From positions 124,001-188,000 of the forward strand of contig NZ_PUEC01000003.1 of NCBI RefSeq assembly GCF_003024805.1: a stretch of DNA of 64,000 bases, written 5' to 3'. A program made the position numbers and the translations under genes. Position 1 is the stretch's first letter. Each line of letters opens with the position of its first letter. The notes beneath the pieces were generated by a model. It saw only the letters and a program-made list of their open reading frames with translations, searched no databases and was not told the DNA's origin. Positions 34,490 to 43,638 of the stretch are shown piece by piece. The stretch comes from Duncaniella muris (lineage in GTDB: Bacteria; Bacteroidota; Bacteroidia; Bacteroidales; Muribaculaceae).

Positions 34490-36867
34490 AACATCTCTAC
34501 TCTTTGCGCAGACTTCTGACCGCCGTAATAGCTTTATTTGCCCTTGTGCCGGCAATGAATGCCGAAACCTTGCTTTGCAGTTATGCGAACGGGTCGATGA
34601 CCAACATCATGATCTCAGGCACTACTATTTCAAAATCAGTTAAGTATGCGTCTAACAAAACGAGTGTTACTTGTCTGCAGCTTGCAAACGGCTTCACGAC
34701 AGAGAACGTCTATAACGGAAACGCTATCAATCTTATCTGCTCTGAGGGATTCAAGGCCGGAGATGTCGTGACTATACAAGGCTTTATAAACAATAAGGAT
34801 GCCGCGAAGCGCGGCGCTGTCAAACTTATTTCTTTGGGAGATGGAAATAAAATAGTCGAACTTAACGCGTTCCCCGATTTCATCAACGGTTACAGCTCTC
34901 CTGACACTCCTGAGAAACTGACCTACACTCTCGTAGAGGATCAGCCGAATCTCTCGCTTGTGCGTGACGGCAATACAGGCACTAACCTTATGTTCATCTC
35001 GGTTGTCCGCGATCCCGGAACCGGCGGCGAGAATCCTGAGCCGGGCCCCACTCCGTCAGGCGACCATTCGGTGGGTATGAACACTCTGAACAATCAGATG
35101 CTCCTGCAGCTCGGAAGCGGTGATGTCAAGTATTACAATACCGCAGATCTTGCAGAGGTGAACATCGACAAGGCCACCGGAACAGTGAGCGTGACTCCTC
35201 TCGCCGGCGACTGGAACGATGAGTTCAAGCAGAATGTAACCGCCATCAGATTCGCCAAGGCTCCCGAAACCGGAGCTGACGCGGAAATCAGCAACAAGGG
35301 TGTCAACATCACCGAGGCCAAAGGTTGGCTGGAGTCGGTCTATGCCAAGTGGGTGCCGCTTGAAGACGCGTCTACCTACCGTGTATATATTAAAGGTGGC
35401 AAGTATAGCGACTATACCCGCATAGACCGCGAGCTGGTGCGCAACTATGGCTCTTACGGTCGTGTCGACATGGTTGGGCTTCCTGCCGGGGTCTATTCGC
35501 TGAAGGTTGTGCCCGTGATCGGCGGAGCGGAAGACGAGAGTATGGCCAGCGAGGCCAAGGAAATGGCCGTCAAGGCTTATGACCGCAGCGGTTTCGCTCA
35601 TTTCAACAACAGTGGAGTCGGTGCCTATAAGGACAATGGCGAGCTCAAGCATGATGCCCGCGTGATCTATGTCACCGCAGAGACTGCCAAGACTGTGAAG
35701 TGTCTGGTAAAGCAGAGCGACAAAGACGGCGAGGGCACTGAGTTCACCGGACTCCAGGCCATTATCAATGCTTATCAGAAGGGTGTGGAGACCCGTCCGC
35801 TCGCTGTCCGTCTGATCGGAACAATCCGTGACTCCGATATGGACGCATTAGGCAGCTCGGCAGAGGGTCTGCAGATAAAGGGCAAGAACAATACCATCCC
35901 AATGAATATCACCATCGAAGGTATCGGTGATGACGCAACCACCTGGGGCTTCGGCTTCCTGCTCAGAAATGCGGTCTCTGTTGAGCTGAGAAACTTCGCA
36001 AACATGCTCTGCATGGATGATTGTATCTCGATCGACACTGACAACAAGTATTGCTGGGTCCATCACCTTGATCTGTTCTATGGCAACGCCGGCGGCGATT
36101 CAGACCAGGCGAAAGGCGATGGCACGGTAGACATCAAAAATGATTCGCAGTATATCACAGTGGCCTACAACCGTTTTCATGACAGCGGCAAGAGTTCGCT
36201 CTGCGGCATGAAGTCGGAGTCAGGTCCGAACTACATCGATTATCACCACAACTGGTTTGACCACAGCGATTCGCGCCATCCGCGTGTGCGCACTATGACA
36301 GTGCATGTCTGGAACAACTATTATGACGGCTGTTCGAAATACGGAGTGGGTGCCACGACCTCATCGAGTGTGTTTGTTGAGCGTAATTTCTTCCGCCACT
36401 CTCTTGCTCCGATGATGAGCTCGCTCCAGGGCACCGATGCAAAGGGCGATGGCACTTTCTCAGGCGAAAACGGCGGCATCATCAAAAGTTTCGGAAATCT
36501 CTATGCCGAAAAGGGCACGGCCGATAAATATAATGTGATCACTCACGCCATGAGTGCTACGGATTTTGACTGCTACGAGGCATCGAGCCGTGACGAAAAA
36601 GTGCCTTCGACATTCAAGGCGCTTGTAGGCGGCGGCACCTATGACAACTTCGACACAAATCCGGCTCTGATGTATGACTACACTCCGCTTGAGGCGTCAG
36701 AAGTGCCGGCTGTGGTGACCGGTTTCTACGGCGCAGGCCGTCTCAACCACGGCGATTTTGTCTGGGATCTCAACTACAGCGGCGCCGATACAGACTATAG
36801 TGTGAACACTCAACTCAAAGCTGCTCTCGAAAGCTACAAGAGCACGCTCGTAGGCATTTTCGAGTAA
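34486..36867 (+). CDS. Secreted pectate lyase-like protein (polysaccharide lyase family 1)
   Basis: Probable pectate/pectin lyase cutting polygalacturonate by beta-elimination, 793 residues. Signal peptide about 1-26. Residues 27-180 form a beta-rich domain of unknown type, then a Pro/Gly linker (about 180-195), an FnIII-like stretch (about 275-360), and the parallel beta-helix from about 370. The PL1 signature is clear: GDGTVDIKNDSQYIT (calcium-site Asp), HHNWFDHSD and R597-H-P599-R-V-R602 with the catalytic Arg, then VHVWNNYYD. The C-terminus has no obvious sorting domain, so the small co-translated protein may be relevant. Terminator at 36899-36938. Confidence 0.9.
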   Translation: MKHLYSLRRLLTAVIALFALVPAMNAETLLCSYANGSMTNIMISGTTISKSVKYASNKTSVTCLQLANGFTTENVYNGNAINLICSEGFKAGDVVTIQGFINNKDAAKRGAVKLISLGDGNKIVELNAFPDFINGYSSPDTPEKLTYTLVEDQPNLSLVRDGNTGTNLMFISVVRDPGTGGENPEPGPTPSGDHSVGMNTLNNQMLLQLGSGDVKYYNTADLAEVNIDKATGTVSVTPLAGDWNDEFKQNVTAIRFAKAPETGADAEISNKGVNITEAKGWLESVYAKWVPLEDASTYRVYIKGGKYSDYTRIDRELVRNYGSYGRVDMVGLPAGVYSLKVVPVIGGAEDESMASEAKEMAVKAYDRSGFAHFNNSGVGAYKDNGELKHDARVIYVTAETAKTVKCLVKQSDKDGEGTEFTGLQAIINAYQKGVETRPLAVRLIGTIRDSDMDALGSSAEGLQIKGKNNTIPMNITIEGIGDDATTWGFGFLLRNAVSVELRNFANMLCMDDCISIDTDNKYCWVHHLDLFYGNAGGDSDQAKGDGTVDIKNDSQYITVAYNRFHDSGKSSLCGMKSESGPNYIDYHHNWFDHSDSRHPRVRTMTVHVWNNYYDGCSKYGVGATTSSSVFVERNFFRHSLAPMMSSLQGTDAKGDGTFSGENGGIIKSFGNLYAEKGTADKYNVITHAMSATDFDCYEASSRDEKVPSTFKALVGGGTYDNFDTNPALMYDYTPLEASEVPAVVTGFYGAGRLNHGDFVWDLNYSGADTDYSVNTQLKAALESYKSTLVGIFE

Positions 36868-36898
36868 GGCGTAAAAGACCGGATTGCCGGAATCAAAA

Positions 36899-36938
36899 AG
36901 AGAGTCCAACTTCTGCTTTTCAGGAAGTTGGACTCTCT
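36899..36938. terminator. Terminator after the pectate lyase gene
   Basis: Perfect 15-bp stem (36899-36913, 36924-36938) with a 10-nt loop. It lies between convergent genes; flanking A and T tracts are weak, but the stem is strong. Confidence 0.7.
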
Positions 36939-36994
36939 GTTGTAATAAGTGATTTTTGTAATTAAGAGCGGAGAGAGGAGGAGTGGAGGGATGA

Positions 36995-38101
36995 TTATTT
37001 GCGTACGCAGCGGATGGAGTGGCCGAATGTGTAGGCATGGCAGTCATCCGGGCCGCTGACCGCTACATTTTTGGCGGTGCCATTAACGCGGAGGGTGCTG
37101 AGACCTTCGACTCGGAGCCAGCTGGTGGAAACGGTAGAGCCCCAGAAATATGTGTCGGAATACAGGCCGGTGATGTCTCCGTTGGCATAGGTGCCGGTTG
37201 CGACAGCATCAAATCCGGTGATGTTGTTTCCTGTCATGCCTTCTGACCACATTCCGAAGTCGGAGGCCTTGAAGTTGGCAGCGGCAAGACCGCCGGCGGT
37301 GCGCAGTTTTGTGAGTTGCTCGGTCGATGGTACTTCCCAGCCTTCCGGGGCGATGCCTTTTTCGCTGGTCACGCAGTAGCCGTTATACATGTAGCCTGCA
37401 ACCTGGAGCCAGTCATAGTCGGTGCTTGCGAGGTAGGCTCCGGTTGTGTTGGCTTTCCAGGCGGCGTTTTCGCCTGAGGAGATGGAGGCTATTGAAGAGC
37501 CGTCGCGGAAGCAGGTGGCGCGGAGATTTTCGGCCATCCAGTATTGTGTTCCGATCTTTACGATCTTGTATGTGTTGCGGTCAAAGAGGCCTCGGTTGTC
37601 GGTAATGACATCAGGCTGAAGAGTGGCTGCGGTTGTCTCGCCGCTGTAAGAAGAGATGATTTCTCCGTCGGCTACATAGACGGTGGAAAGAGCATTGCCT
37701 TCCTCGCTTACGGTGGCGGTGTTTGCGTCAAGATTCCAGACCACAGAGGCTCCAGTTGAGGTGAGGCCTTTGGTGAGATCGGCGCGTCCATCGGCTCCCA
37801 TCGGGTAGATCACCACTACCTGTCTGTTGATGGAGCGGATGTATTCCTTGGCTACTTCGGCCACCTGTTTACCATCGGCCATGACTTTCTGTACCCATCC
37901 GGTAGAGAAGTCGGTGGGGATTTCTACTGCCACTGCCTGGGTGGTTTCCTTGGATTCATCGAATGTCATGCTGTCGATTTCATCGACGCGATACTGGACT
38001 TTGTCGCCGTTTTTGAGATTGATGCTGAGTGTGTAGGCCGGGGTCTGGGCGAAAGCCGATGCGGCGCAAAGAAGAAGGGAGGGAAGCAGATATTTTTTCA
38101 T
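36995..38101 (-). CDS. Secreted FISUMP-domain protein
   Basis: A 368-residue exported protein: signal peptide 1-18 (AFA-QT), a beta-motif NGDKVQYRVDEIDSMTF (31-47), a middle region without recognised domain, and a C-terminal FISUMP domain (about 178-368) with YKIVKIGTQYWMAENLR, GYMYNGYC, GWEVPSTEQLTKL and HSIRCVRK. FISUMP domains occur on many surface proteins of fibre-degrading bacteria and are thought to bind surface or glycan partners; no reaction is known. It forms an operon with the small protein upstream (29 bp) and is convergent with the pectate lyase. Confidence 0.88.
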   Translation of the reverse strand: MKKYLLPSLLLCAASAFAQTPAYTLSINLKNGDKVQYRVDEIDSMTFDESKETTQAVAVEIPTDFSTGWVQKVMADGKQVAEVAKEYIRSINRQVVVIYPMGADGRADLTKGLTSTGASVVWNLDANTATVSEEGNALSTVYVADGEIISSYSGETTAATLQPDVITDNRGLFDRNTYKIVKIGTQYWMAENLRATCFRDGSSIASISSGENAAWKANTTGAYLASTDYDWLQVAGYMYNGYCVTSEKGIAPEGWEVPSTEQLTKLRTAGGLAAANFKASDFGMWSEGMTGNNITGFDAVATGTYANGDITGLYSDTYFWGSTVSTSWLRVEGLSTLRVNGTAKNVAVSGPDDCHAYTFGHSIRCVRK

Positions 38102-38130
38102 GTCTGTGATGTTTCAGTGATTGGTGGTGA

Positions 38131-38613
38131 TTAACGGGTGAATTTGATGGTTTTGCCGTTGGCTTTTACAATGTAGATGCCCGGCGCCATAGGATTGAAG
38201 TCGATGCTGATGTTTTCAAATCCGGTGTGGCGCGCCACGGCGACCCCTTTGAGGTTGTAGACGGCTACCGAGAGGGGGACGCCTGCGGGGGCTGAGACGG
38301 AGAGAATGCCTCCGCTGATGCCGAGGGTAATGTCGTCACGGAGCGAGGTTTCGATACGGTCGGCCGCGCTTGCTTCAAGGTCAAAGGCAAGGTTGTCAAT
38401 CGCTCCTAACTGATAGTCGAGATCGCCTTTGGTTGTGGCGATTTTCATTTTGTCGCCGTTGAAGGTGATACGGCTGACATCCGCGATGCTGATGGCGGTC
38501 TGTTTGCTGTCGGTTCCTGTTACAACCAGCTTGTCGTCAGCTCCAGCTTGGGCTGTAACAGCTAATGCTCCGGTCACGGCAATAGCAAATTGCAAGTAAT
38601 GTAATTTCATCAA
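38131..38613 (-). CDS. Small secreted protein with sorting-domain-like C-terminus
   Basis: A 160-residue exported protein with a signal peptide (about 1-25, ending AQA-GA). The N-terminal half repeats the motif seen in its neighbours (SIADVSRITFNGDKM, 42-56), and the C-terminal part (about 95-160) has SVAVYNLKGVAVARH and PGIYIVKANGKTIKF, the pattern of Bacteroidota C-terminal secretion domains. It precedes the FISUMP gene by 29 bp. It resembles the small protein encoded at 34127 in layout but is longer. Function unknown. Confidence 0.78.
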   Translation of the reverse strand: MMKLHYLQFAIAVTGALAVTAQAGADDKLVVTGTDSKQTAISIADVSRITFNGDKMKIATTKGDLDYQLGAIDNLAFDLEASAADRIETSLRDDITLGISGGILSVSAPAGVPLSVAVYNLKGVAVARHTGFENISIDFNPMAPGIYIVKANGKTIKFTR

Positions 38614-38963
38614 TTATGATTTTAGTTAAAAATGGGTAGTTCCAAGCAAGAGATGAGGGGAAGGACAGTAAAATTTTGATTAAGCTCCTTCTGAATTTAT
38701 AGGGATAGTCTGAGATTGCATTTTGTGAATATTCTGGCGGTAAAATTAACGATTGTTGATTAAATATGCAAATATGTGTTACAAAATGTGTGTTTTATGG
38801 GGATGTCGCTTTAAAATTGTTATTTTGGTGGCGATTCCGGGCTGTCCGCCAAATTGTGAAAAAGGCCGTTCAGAATTCTGCTGAGATTTCTGAACGGCCT
38901 GTAAGTTTTGGGTCGCCGGGCTATTGCCGAGCGCCTTTTATGGATGATGCTTTCCTGAAGTGA
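38614..38963. other. Intergenic region with glyA terminator
   Basis: AT-rich. The left part should hold the promoter of the small secreted protein and FISUMP operon, though no clear TAnnTTTG was found. A terminator hairpin occupies 38863-38900. No supported gene; the plus-strand frame at 38766-38963 crosses the hairpin and is not convincing. Confidence 0.5.
38863..38900 (-). terminator. Terminator of the pyrB-glyA operon
   Basis: 13-bp perfect stem (38863-38875, 38888-38900), followed on the minus strand by TTTTCACAATTT. It lies 64 bp after the glyA stop. Confidence 0.75.
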
Positions 38964-40244
38964 TTACCATGCGAACATGGGGTAGGGCTGCATCGTGGCG
39001 TTTACTTTTGCGCGGACGGCTGCGATGTTTTCGGGGCTTTCGGGGTTGCGGAGCACGGTGTCGATCATCTCGGCGATCTCCAGCATGAGTGGTTCCTTGG
39101 CGCCGCGGGTTGTAATGGCGGGGGTGCCGAGGCGGATGCCTGAGGTCTGGAAGGGGCTGCGAGAGTCGAAGGGAACCATGTTTTTGTTGGCAGTGATGTC
39201 GGTGAGCACGAGGGCTTTTTCGGCTACCTTGCCTGTGAGTTCGGGGAATTTGCTGCGGAGGTCTACGAGGATGCAGTGGTTGTCGGTGCCGCCGGAGACG
39301 ATGTCATAGCCCATTTCGATGAGTGCGCCTGCAAGTGTAGCGGCGTTTTTCTGCACCTGGAGCTGATATTCGCGGAATTCGGGGGAGAGGGCTTCGCCGA
39401 AAGCGACTGCCTTGGCTGCGATGACGTGTTCGAGCGGACCGCCCTGCACTCCGGGGAATACGGCTGAGTCGAGCAACTGCGACATCATCTTTACTACGCC
39501 CTTGGGAGTGGTTTTTCCCCAGGGGTTTTCAAAGTCCTGACCCATCATGATGACGCCGCCACGGGGACCGCGGAGGGTCTTGTGGGTTGTGGTGGTCACG
39601 ATGTGGGCATATTTCACGGGGTTGTCGAGAAGACCTGCGGCGATGAGGCCTGCGGGGTGGGCCATGTCGACCATGAAAATGGCTCCGATTTCATCGGCGA
39701 GACGGCGCATGCGGGCGTAGTCCCATTCGCGGCTATAGGCGCTTGCGCCGCCTACGATGAGGCGCGGACGTTCGCGACGGGCCACTTCTTCCATCTGCTC
39801 GTAGTCAATGCGTCCGGTTTCGCGGTCAACGTTGTATTCAAGAGCCTGATATACGAGGCCTGAGAAGTTGACTGGGCTACCGTGGCTGAGGTGACCGCCG
39901 TGGCTGAGGTTGAGGCCGAGAAATTTGTCGCCGGGGTTGAGGCAGGCCATGAAGACAGCCATGTTGGCCTGTGCGCCTGAGTGGGGCTGTACATTGGCCC
40001 ACTGAGCTCCGAAGAGTTCTTTGAGGCGTTCGATGGCGATGCTTTCGGATTCGTCGACCACTTCGCAGCCTCCGTAGTAGCGGTGGCCGGGATAGCCTTC
40101 GGCATACTTGTTGGTGAGACACGAGCCCATTGCGCGCATCACCTGGTCACTGACGAAGTTTTCGGAAGCGATGAGTTCGATTCCTTTTTTCTGGCGCTGG
40201 TGCTCGCGCTCAATGATGTCGAAGATTACTTTGTCTTCTTTCAT
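38964..40244 (-). CDS. glyA: Serine hydroxymethyltransferase
   Basis: PLP enzyme interconverting serine and glycine with tetrahydrofolate, the main one-carbon source. At 426 residues the length is normal. Seen: [12 protein letters not shown] near the N-terminus, [28 protein letters not shown], the PLP Lys in [15 protein letters not shown], and [19 protein letters not shown]. Last gene of the pyrB-pyrI-flavin reductase-glyA cluster, 44 bp after the flavin reductase gene, with a terminator 64 bp downstream. Confidence 0.97.
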   Translation of the reverse strand: MKEDKVIFDIIEREHQRQKKGIELIASENFVSDQVMRAMGSCLTNKYAEGYPGHRYYGGCEVVDESESIAIERLKELFGAQWANVQPHSGAQANMAVFMACLNPGDKFLGLNLSHGGHLSHGSPVNFSGLVYQALEYNVDRETGRIDYEQMEEVARRERPRLIVGGASAYSREWDYARMRRLADEIGAIFMVDMAHPAGLIAAGLLDNPVKYAHIVTTTTHKTLRGPRGGVIMMGQDFENPWGKTTPKGVVKMMSQLLDSAVFPGVQGGPLEHVIAAKAVAFGEALSPEFREYQLQVQKNAATLAGALIEMGYDIVSGGTDNHCILVDLRSKFPELTGKVAEKALVLTDITANKNMVPFDSRSPFQTSGIRLGTPAITTRGAKEPLMLEIAEMIDTVLRNPESPENIAAVRAKVNATMQPYPMFAW

Positions 40245-40288
40245 ACCTTAAATAAAATATAGGGGGTGAGTTTTGGATCGGTTAGGGG

Positions 40289-40849
40289 TTATTTTTTCTT
40301 TACGCTCCAGCCGAAGCGGCCTATTTCAGGACCTTGCTCGAAATAGTGGCCGTGGGAGTAGTTGAGGAGTCCGGCCGATGCGAGGTCAAAGGCTCCGGTG
40401 GCGGGGTCGATGAGGTTTTCTTCGGCAAGGACGTTGATGACGTCGGCTATGAACATGTCATGGCTTCCGAGTTTTACTATCTCTTTGACGCGGCATTCGA
40501 TGGAGAGGGGCGATTCGGCTATGGAGGGGCAGCTGACTTTTTGGCCGGCGACGGGAGTGAGCCCGGTTTCCTTCCATTTGTCGTAGTCGCTTCCTGAGCG
40601 GACTCCTGCCCAGTCGGTGGCGCGGGCCATTGCGGTTGTGGTCAGGTTGATGGTGAATTCCATCTGTTCTTTGATCATGGCGTAGGAGTGGCGTTCGGGG
40701 CGCACTGAGATGTAGCACATCGGCGGGTTGGTGCAGATGGTGCCTGTCCAGGCCACGGTGAGCATGTTGCTGCGTTCTTCCGTGCCGCATGTCACGAGTA
40801 CGGCCGGAAGGGGGTAGATCATTGTGCCGGGTTTCCAGGATGTTTTCAT
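40289..40849 (-). CDS. Flavin reductase-like (FMN-binding split-barrel) protein
   Basis: A 186-residue flavoprotein of the flavin reductase-like group. PLPAVLVTCG (13-22), NMLTVAWTGTICTNPPMCYISVRPERHSY (28-56) with the FMN-binding Thr/Asn residues, and ETGLTPVAGQKVSCPSIAESPLSIEC are typical. Members reduce flavin with NAD(P)H or act on unknown substrates. It lies between pyrI (27 bp) and glyA; this order is known in other Bacteroidales, but the reason for the link with pyrimidine synthesis is not clear. Confidence 0.88.
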   Translation of the reverse strand: MKTSWKPGTMIYPLPAVLVTCGTEERSNMLTVAWTGTICTNPPMCYISVRPERHSYAMIKEQMEFTINLTTTAMARATDWAGVRSGSDYDKWKETGLTPVAGQKVSCPSIAESPLSIECRVKEIVKLGSHDMFIADVINVLAEENLIDPATGAFDLASAGLLNYSHGHYFEQGPEIGRFGWSVKKK

Positions 40850-40876
40850 CGGGGGCGGGAGGTGGTGACCGGGTGA

Positions 40877-41338
40877 TCAGATTATTTTTGCGTCGATGCT
40901 TTTTACAACCTGCGAGCAGTAGTGGCAGCTGATTGTCACGTCGTCGCGGTTGATTACGTGGAAGCGTGTGCGCATCGGTTCGTTGTTTGTGATGCATTTG
41001 GGGTTGCCGCACTTGACGATGCCTACAATGGTGTCAGGGAGTGAGACGGGGAATTTTTCCACTACTTCATAGTCGCGGATGATGTTGACTACCGCCGATG
41101 GTGCTATCAGCGCTATGCGGTTGAGGGTCGATTCGGGGAAGAATACGTCGGCGGCCTTGATGATGCCTTTGGTGCCGAGTTTCTTGCTGTCGAGGTTGTA
41201 GCCAATGGTCACTGCGCCGGTGAGGTTTTCGATTCCGAGGATTCTGACGGCTTTGAAGAGGGAGGCCGAGGGGATATGGTCGATCACGGTGCCGTTGCGC
41301 AGGGCGGCTACTGCGAGTTCTTGTTTTGAGACGGTCAT
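40877..41338 (-). CDS. pyrI: Aspartate carbamoyltransferase regulatory subunit
   Basis: Allosteric subunit binding ATP/CTP and holding catalytic trimers in the dodecamer (153 residues). The nucleotide domain has [20 protein letters not shown] (16-35), and the zinc domain has four Cys in CGNPKC...CHYC spacing. Zinc ligands and fold residues are intact, so feedback control should operate. It lies 79 bp downstream of pyrB. Confidence 0.96.
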   Translation of the reverse strand: MTVSKQELAVAALRNGTVIDHIPSASLFKAVRILGIENLTGAVTIGYNLDSKKLGTKGIIKAADVFFPESTLNRIALIAPSAVVNIIRDYEVVEKFPVSLPDTIVGIVKCGNPKCITNNEPMRTRFHVINRDDVTISCHYCSQVVKSIDAKII

Positions 41339-41417
41339 GGGTGATGGTTGTTTTATTTCGAGTGTGGTGTTAGAGGGGTGGAGTGAGGGGTGAGGTGGTG
41401 AGATGCGCCGGCGCGGG

Positions 41418-42332
41418 TCAGGCTTCGATGCCGAGTGCGCGGCAGATTATGGCCTGGCGGGCGTAGAGGCCGTTGCGGGCCTGCTCGAAATAATATGCGT
41501 GGGGGTTGTCGTCGACATCCTGTGCTATCTCGTTGACGCGGGGCAGTGGGTGGAGTATGCGCATGTTGGGGCGGGCGTCTGTCAGCATGGCGCTGTTGAG
41601 ATTGTAGAGGTCTTTGACGCGCTCATATTCCATGATGTCGGCGAATCGTTCGCGCTGCACACGGGTCATGTAGATGATGTCGCTTGTGTTGATGACTTCG
41701 GGCGAGAAGTCGCGGTGTTCGGTGTAGCGGATTCCGTTTTCGTCGCAGAAGCTCTTGTATTCTTTCGGCATACCGAGTTCCTCGCATGCCACGAAGCGGA
41801 AGGTTGGGTTGAAATATCTCATGGCCATCAGCAGAGAGTGGACCGTGCGGCCGTATTTGAGGTCGCCGACGAGGGTGATGGTGAGATTTTCGAGGGTGCC
41901 CTGTGTCTTGTAGATCGAGTAGAGGTCGAGCATTGTCTGGGAGGGGTGCTGGTTTGCACCGTCGCCGGCGTTGATGACGGGGATGTCAGTGACTTCCGAG
42001 GCGTAGCGGGCGGCACCTTCGAGATAGTGGCGCATGATGATGATGTCCACATAGTTGCTGACCATCTTGATTGTGTCTTTGAGGGTCTCGCCTTTCGATG
42101 AGCTGGTGGTGTTGGCATCGGAGAAGCCTATCACACGGCCTCCGAGACGGTTGACAGCGGTTTCGAAACTCAGGCGTGTGCGTGTTGACGGTTCGAAGAA
42201 CAGGGTTGCGACTACGCGCCCTTCAAGCAGACGCCGGTTTGGATTCTCTTCAAAGCGACGGGCCGAGTCGAGAAGCGACATGATTTCATCGCGGCCTATA
42301 TCGCTGATTGAAACAAGACTTTTGCTATTCAT
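41418..42332 (-). CDS. pyrB: Aspartate carbamoyltransferase catalytic subunit
   Basis: Second step of pyrimidine synthesis, forming carbamoyl-aspartate. The protein of about 304 residues has the carbamoyl-phosphate motif [13 protein letters not shown], the 80s loop [11 protein letters not shown] with the substrate-binding Ser/Lys, [15 protein letters not shown] with the key His and Gln, and HPLPRVNEI. The ATG at 42332 is chosen since a GTG-started longer frame (42353) would begin at or upstream of the expected transcript start (-7 at 42356-42363). A palindrome abuts the start codon. Confidence 0.96.
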   Translation of the reverse strand: MNSKSLVSISDIGRDEIMSLLDSARRFEENPNRRLLEGRVVATLFFEPSTRTRLSFETAVNRLGGRVIGFSDANTTSSSKGETLKDTIKMVSNYVDIIIMRHYLEGAARYASEVTDIPVINAGDGANQHPSQTMLDLYSIYKTQGTLENLTITLVGDLKYGRTVHSLLMAMRYFNPTFRFVACEELGMPKEYKSFCDENGIRYTEHRDFSPEVINTSDIIYMTRVQRERFADIMEYERVKDLYNLNSAMLTDARPNMRILHPLPRVNEIAQDVDDNPHAYYFEQARNGLYARQAIICRALGIEA

Positions 42333-42363
42333 TGCAGTGAAATGTGAGTTCACTGCAAATTTA
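42333..42363 (-). promoter_or_regulatory. pyrB promoter with start-site palindrome
   Basis: Minus-strand -7 box TAAATTTG (42356-42363), followed by an inverted repeat TGCAGTGA/TCACTGCA (42333-42340, 42350-42357) that spans the likely 5' end of the mRNA and touches the ATG at 42332. A hairpin here could hide the start region or be an operator. Confidence 0.5.
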
Positions 42364-42410
42364 TAGAATTTTCGTCTAATCCGACGGATAAAACGGCGGG
42401 AATTTTCAGA

Positions 42411-42983
42411 TTAATTTTTATCCGTGGCTTCGGAGTCGGAGAGCTGGCGGCGCATTTCGCGGATGATTGTCATTGATTTGCGGTTGATGAAGAAGCCGAT
42501 GGTGGCTCCGATGACTCCTCCTGCAAGGCAGCCGTAGAACATCAGGTGGCCGTAGAGCGATGAGAATGTGAAACACATGTAGAGCAGCAGCGGGAAGGCG
42601 AGTGTCATGGCTATGGCTTTGAGCCGTACTCTCGATGTCTCGATGGCGCAGACGGCGGCGAGGGCTTCGCGGACCGACATGATCGAGAAGTTGAGGCGGC
42701 GCACACGGAGGTAGTTGCGAAGGTGTAACGAGCCTATGAATATGAAGAAGCATATGGCGAGGATGGCCAGAGTCGGGGTGGCCGCGAAGTATGGAATCAT
42801 GATCAGTACACCCATCAGGCAGAGCATGGTCAGTGCGAAGCTGATGGAGGCGAGACGATCGCGCAGAGTGGAGACACGGCCGGCTCTGACGCGCGACATC
42901 AGTTCGGCTGTCTCCGGCACGCCGCCGTAGCCGGGAGGGAAGCTGATGGAGTTCCAGTTGCTTTTCAAATCGTCGATATTCAT
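42411..42983 (-). CDS. Membrane protein paired with ECF sigma factor, putative anti-sigma
   Basis: A 190-residue protein with a soluble N-terminal part (1-44; DDLKSNWNSISFP) and four hydrophobic segments in two pairs (about 47-66, 70-88, 124-142, 148-165), ending in a charged tail. The start overlaps no gene; it lies 61 bp after the ECF sigma gene in the same direction, the usual place for an anti-sigma factor. It has no FecR domain and no zinc-binding HxxxCxxC motif. The anti-sigma role is inferred from position only. Confidence 0.65.
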   Translation of the reverse strand: MNIDDLKSNWNSISFPPGYGGVPETAELMSRVRAGRVSTLRDRLASISFALTMLCLMGVLIMIPYFAATPTLAILAICFFIFIGSLHLRNYLRVRRLNFSIMSVREALAAVCAIETSRVRLKAIAMTLAFPLLLYMCFTFSSLYGHLMFYGCLAGGVIGATIGFFINRKSMTIIREMRRQLSDSEATDKN

Positions 42984-43044
42984 GATGGGTTGTGCTTTGG
43001 GGTCTTTGGTAAATTCAGGTCGGGGGGGGAGGTGGTGGATGGTG

Positions 43045-43539
43045 TCAGCGGTTGCTCTGGCGGGCCAGCCGCGATTTGATGCGGTGGAGCCGGGTGGCCA
43101 CGTTGTTGCGGGTGAATCCGGTCACTTCTGCGATCTCGTCGTAGGAGCGTTCGTCGAGCCACATTAATATAATAGCTTTGTCGAGTTTGTCAAGTCCTGA
43201 GATGAGGCTGTACATCTCGCGTAGCTGTTCGGCCCTGAGGCTACTGTCGTCTGCTTCGAGGTCGGCAGCGAAATCGAGAGAGGTCATGGCGGTGGCGTGG
43301 GTGTTGTGGCGGCGGAAAAATGTCACGCAGGTGTTGATGGCCGTGCGGTAGAGCCAGGTTGATATTGCCGCCTCGCCACGGAAGGAGTCGAGGCCCACCC
43401 ATATGTTTGCGAGAACTTCCTGATAGAGGTCCTGGAAGTGGTCGCGGTCGGTGGCATACATGTAACAGACCTTGCATATAAGCTGACGGCTGTCATTGAC
43501 AACCTTCATGAACCGGGATTCTTTTTCGCTCTGTCGCAT
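43045..43539 (-). CDS. ECF-type RNA polymerase sigma factor
   Basis: A 164-residue group-4 sigma factor. Region 2 covers about 20-85, with DHFQDLYQEVLANIWVGL and STWLYRTAINTCVTFFRR; region 4 covers about 110-160, with LDKAIILMWLDERSYDEI and GFTRNNVATRLHRIKSRL. No region 1 or 3. It probably directs transcription of an envelope or stress regulon and is paired with the membrane protein downstream. Its upstream region is shared divergently with the NatA-like gene; GCGTCTAA-type sequences flank both start regions. Confidence 0.93.
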   Translation of the reverse strand: MRQSEKESRFMKVVNDSRQLICKVCYMYATDRDHFQDLYQEVLANIWVGLDSFRGEAAISTWLYRTAINTCVTFFRRHNTHATAMTSLDFAADLEADDSSLRAEQLREMYSLISGLDKLDKAIILMWLDERSYDEIAEVTGFTRNNVATRLHRIKSRLARQSNR

Positions 43540-43638
43540 GTGATGCTGCTGATGGGGTTTACTGGGGGGAAGTGGGTGATGGTTTTCTTCATTAGACGCG
43601 AATTCGGCAGAAAAGTTACAGCGGATTGAAACTTTTTC

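Noticed and set aside
38766-38963. 65-codon plus-strand frame
   Set aside because: Runs through the glyA terminator hairpin and has no recognisable domain.
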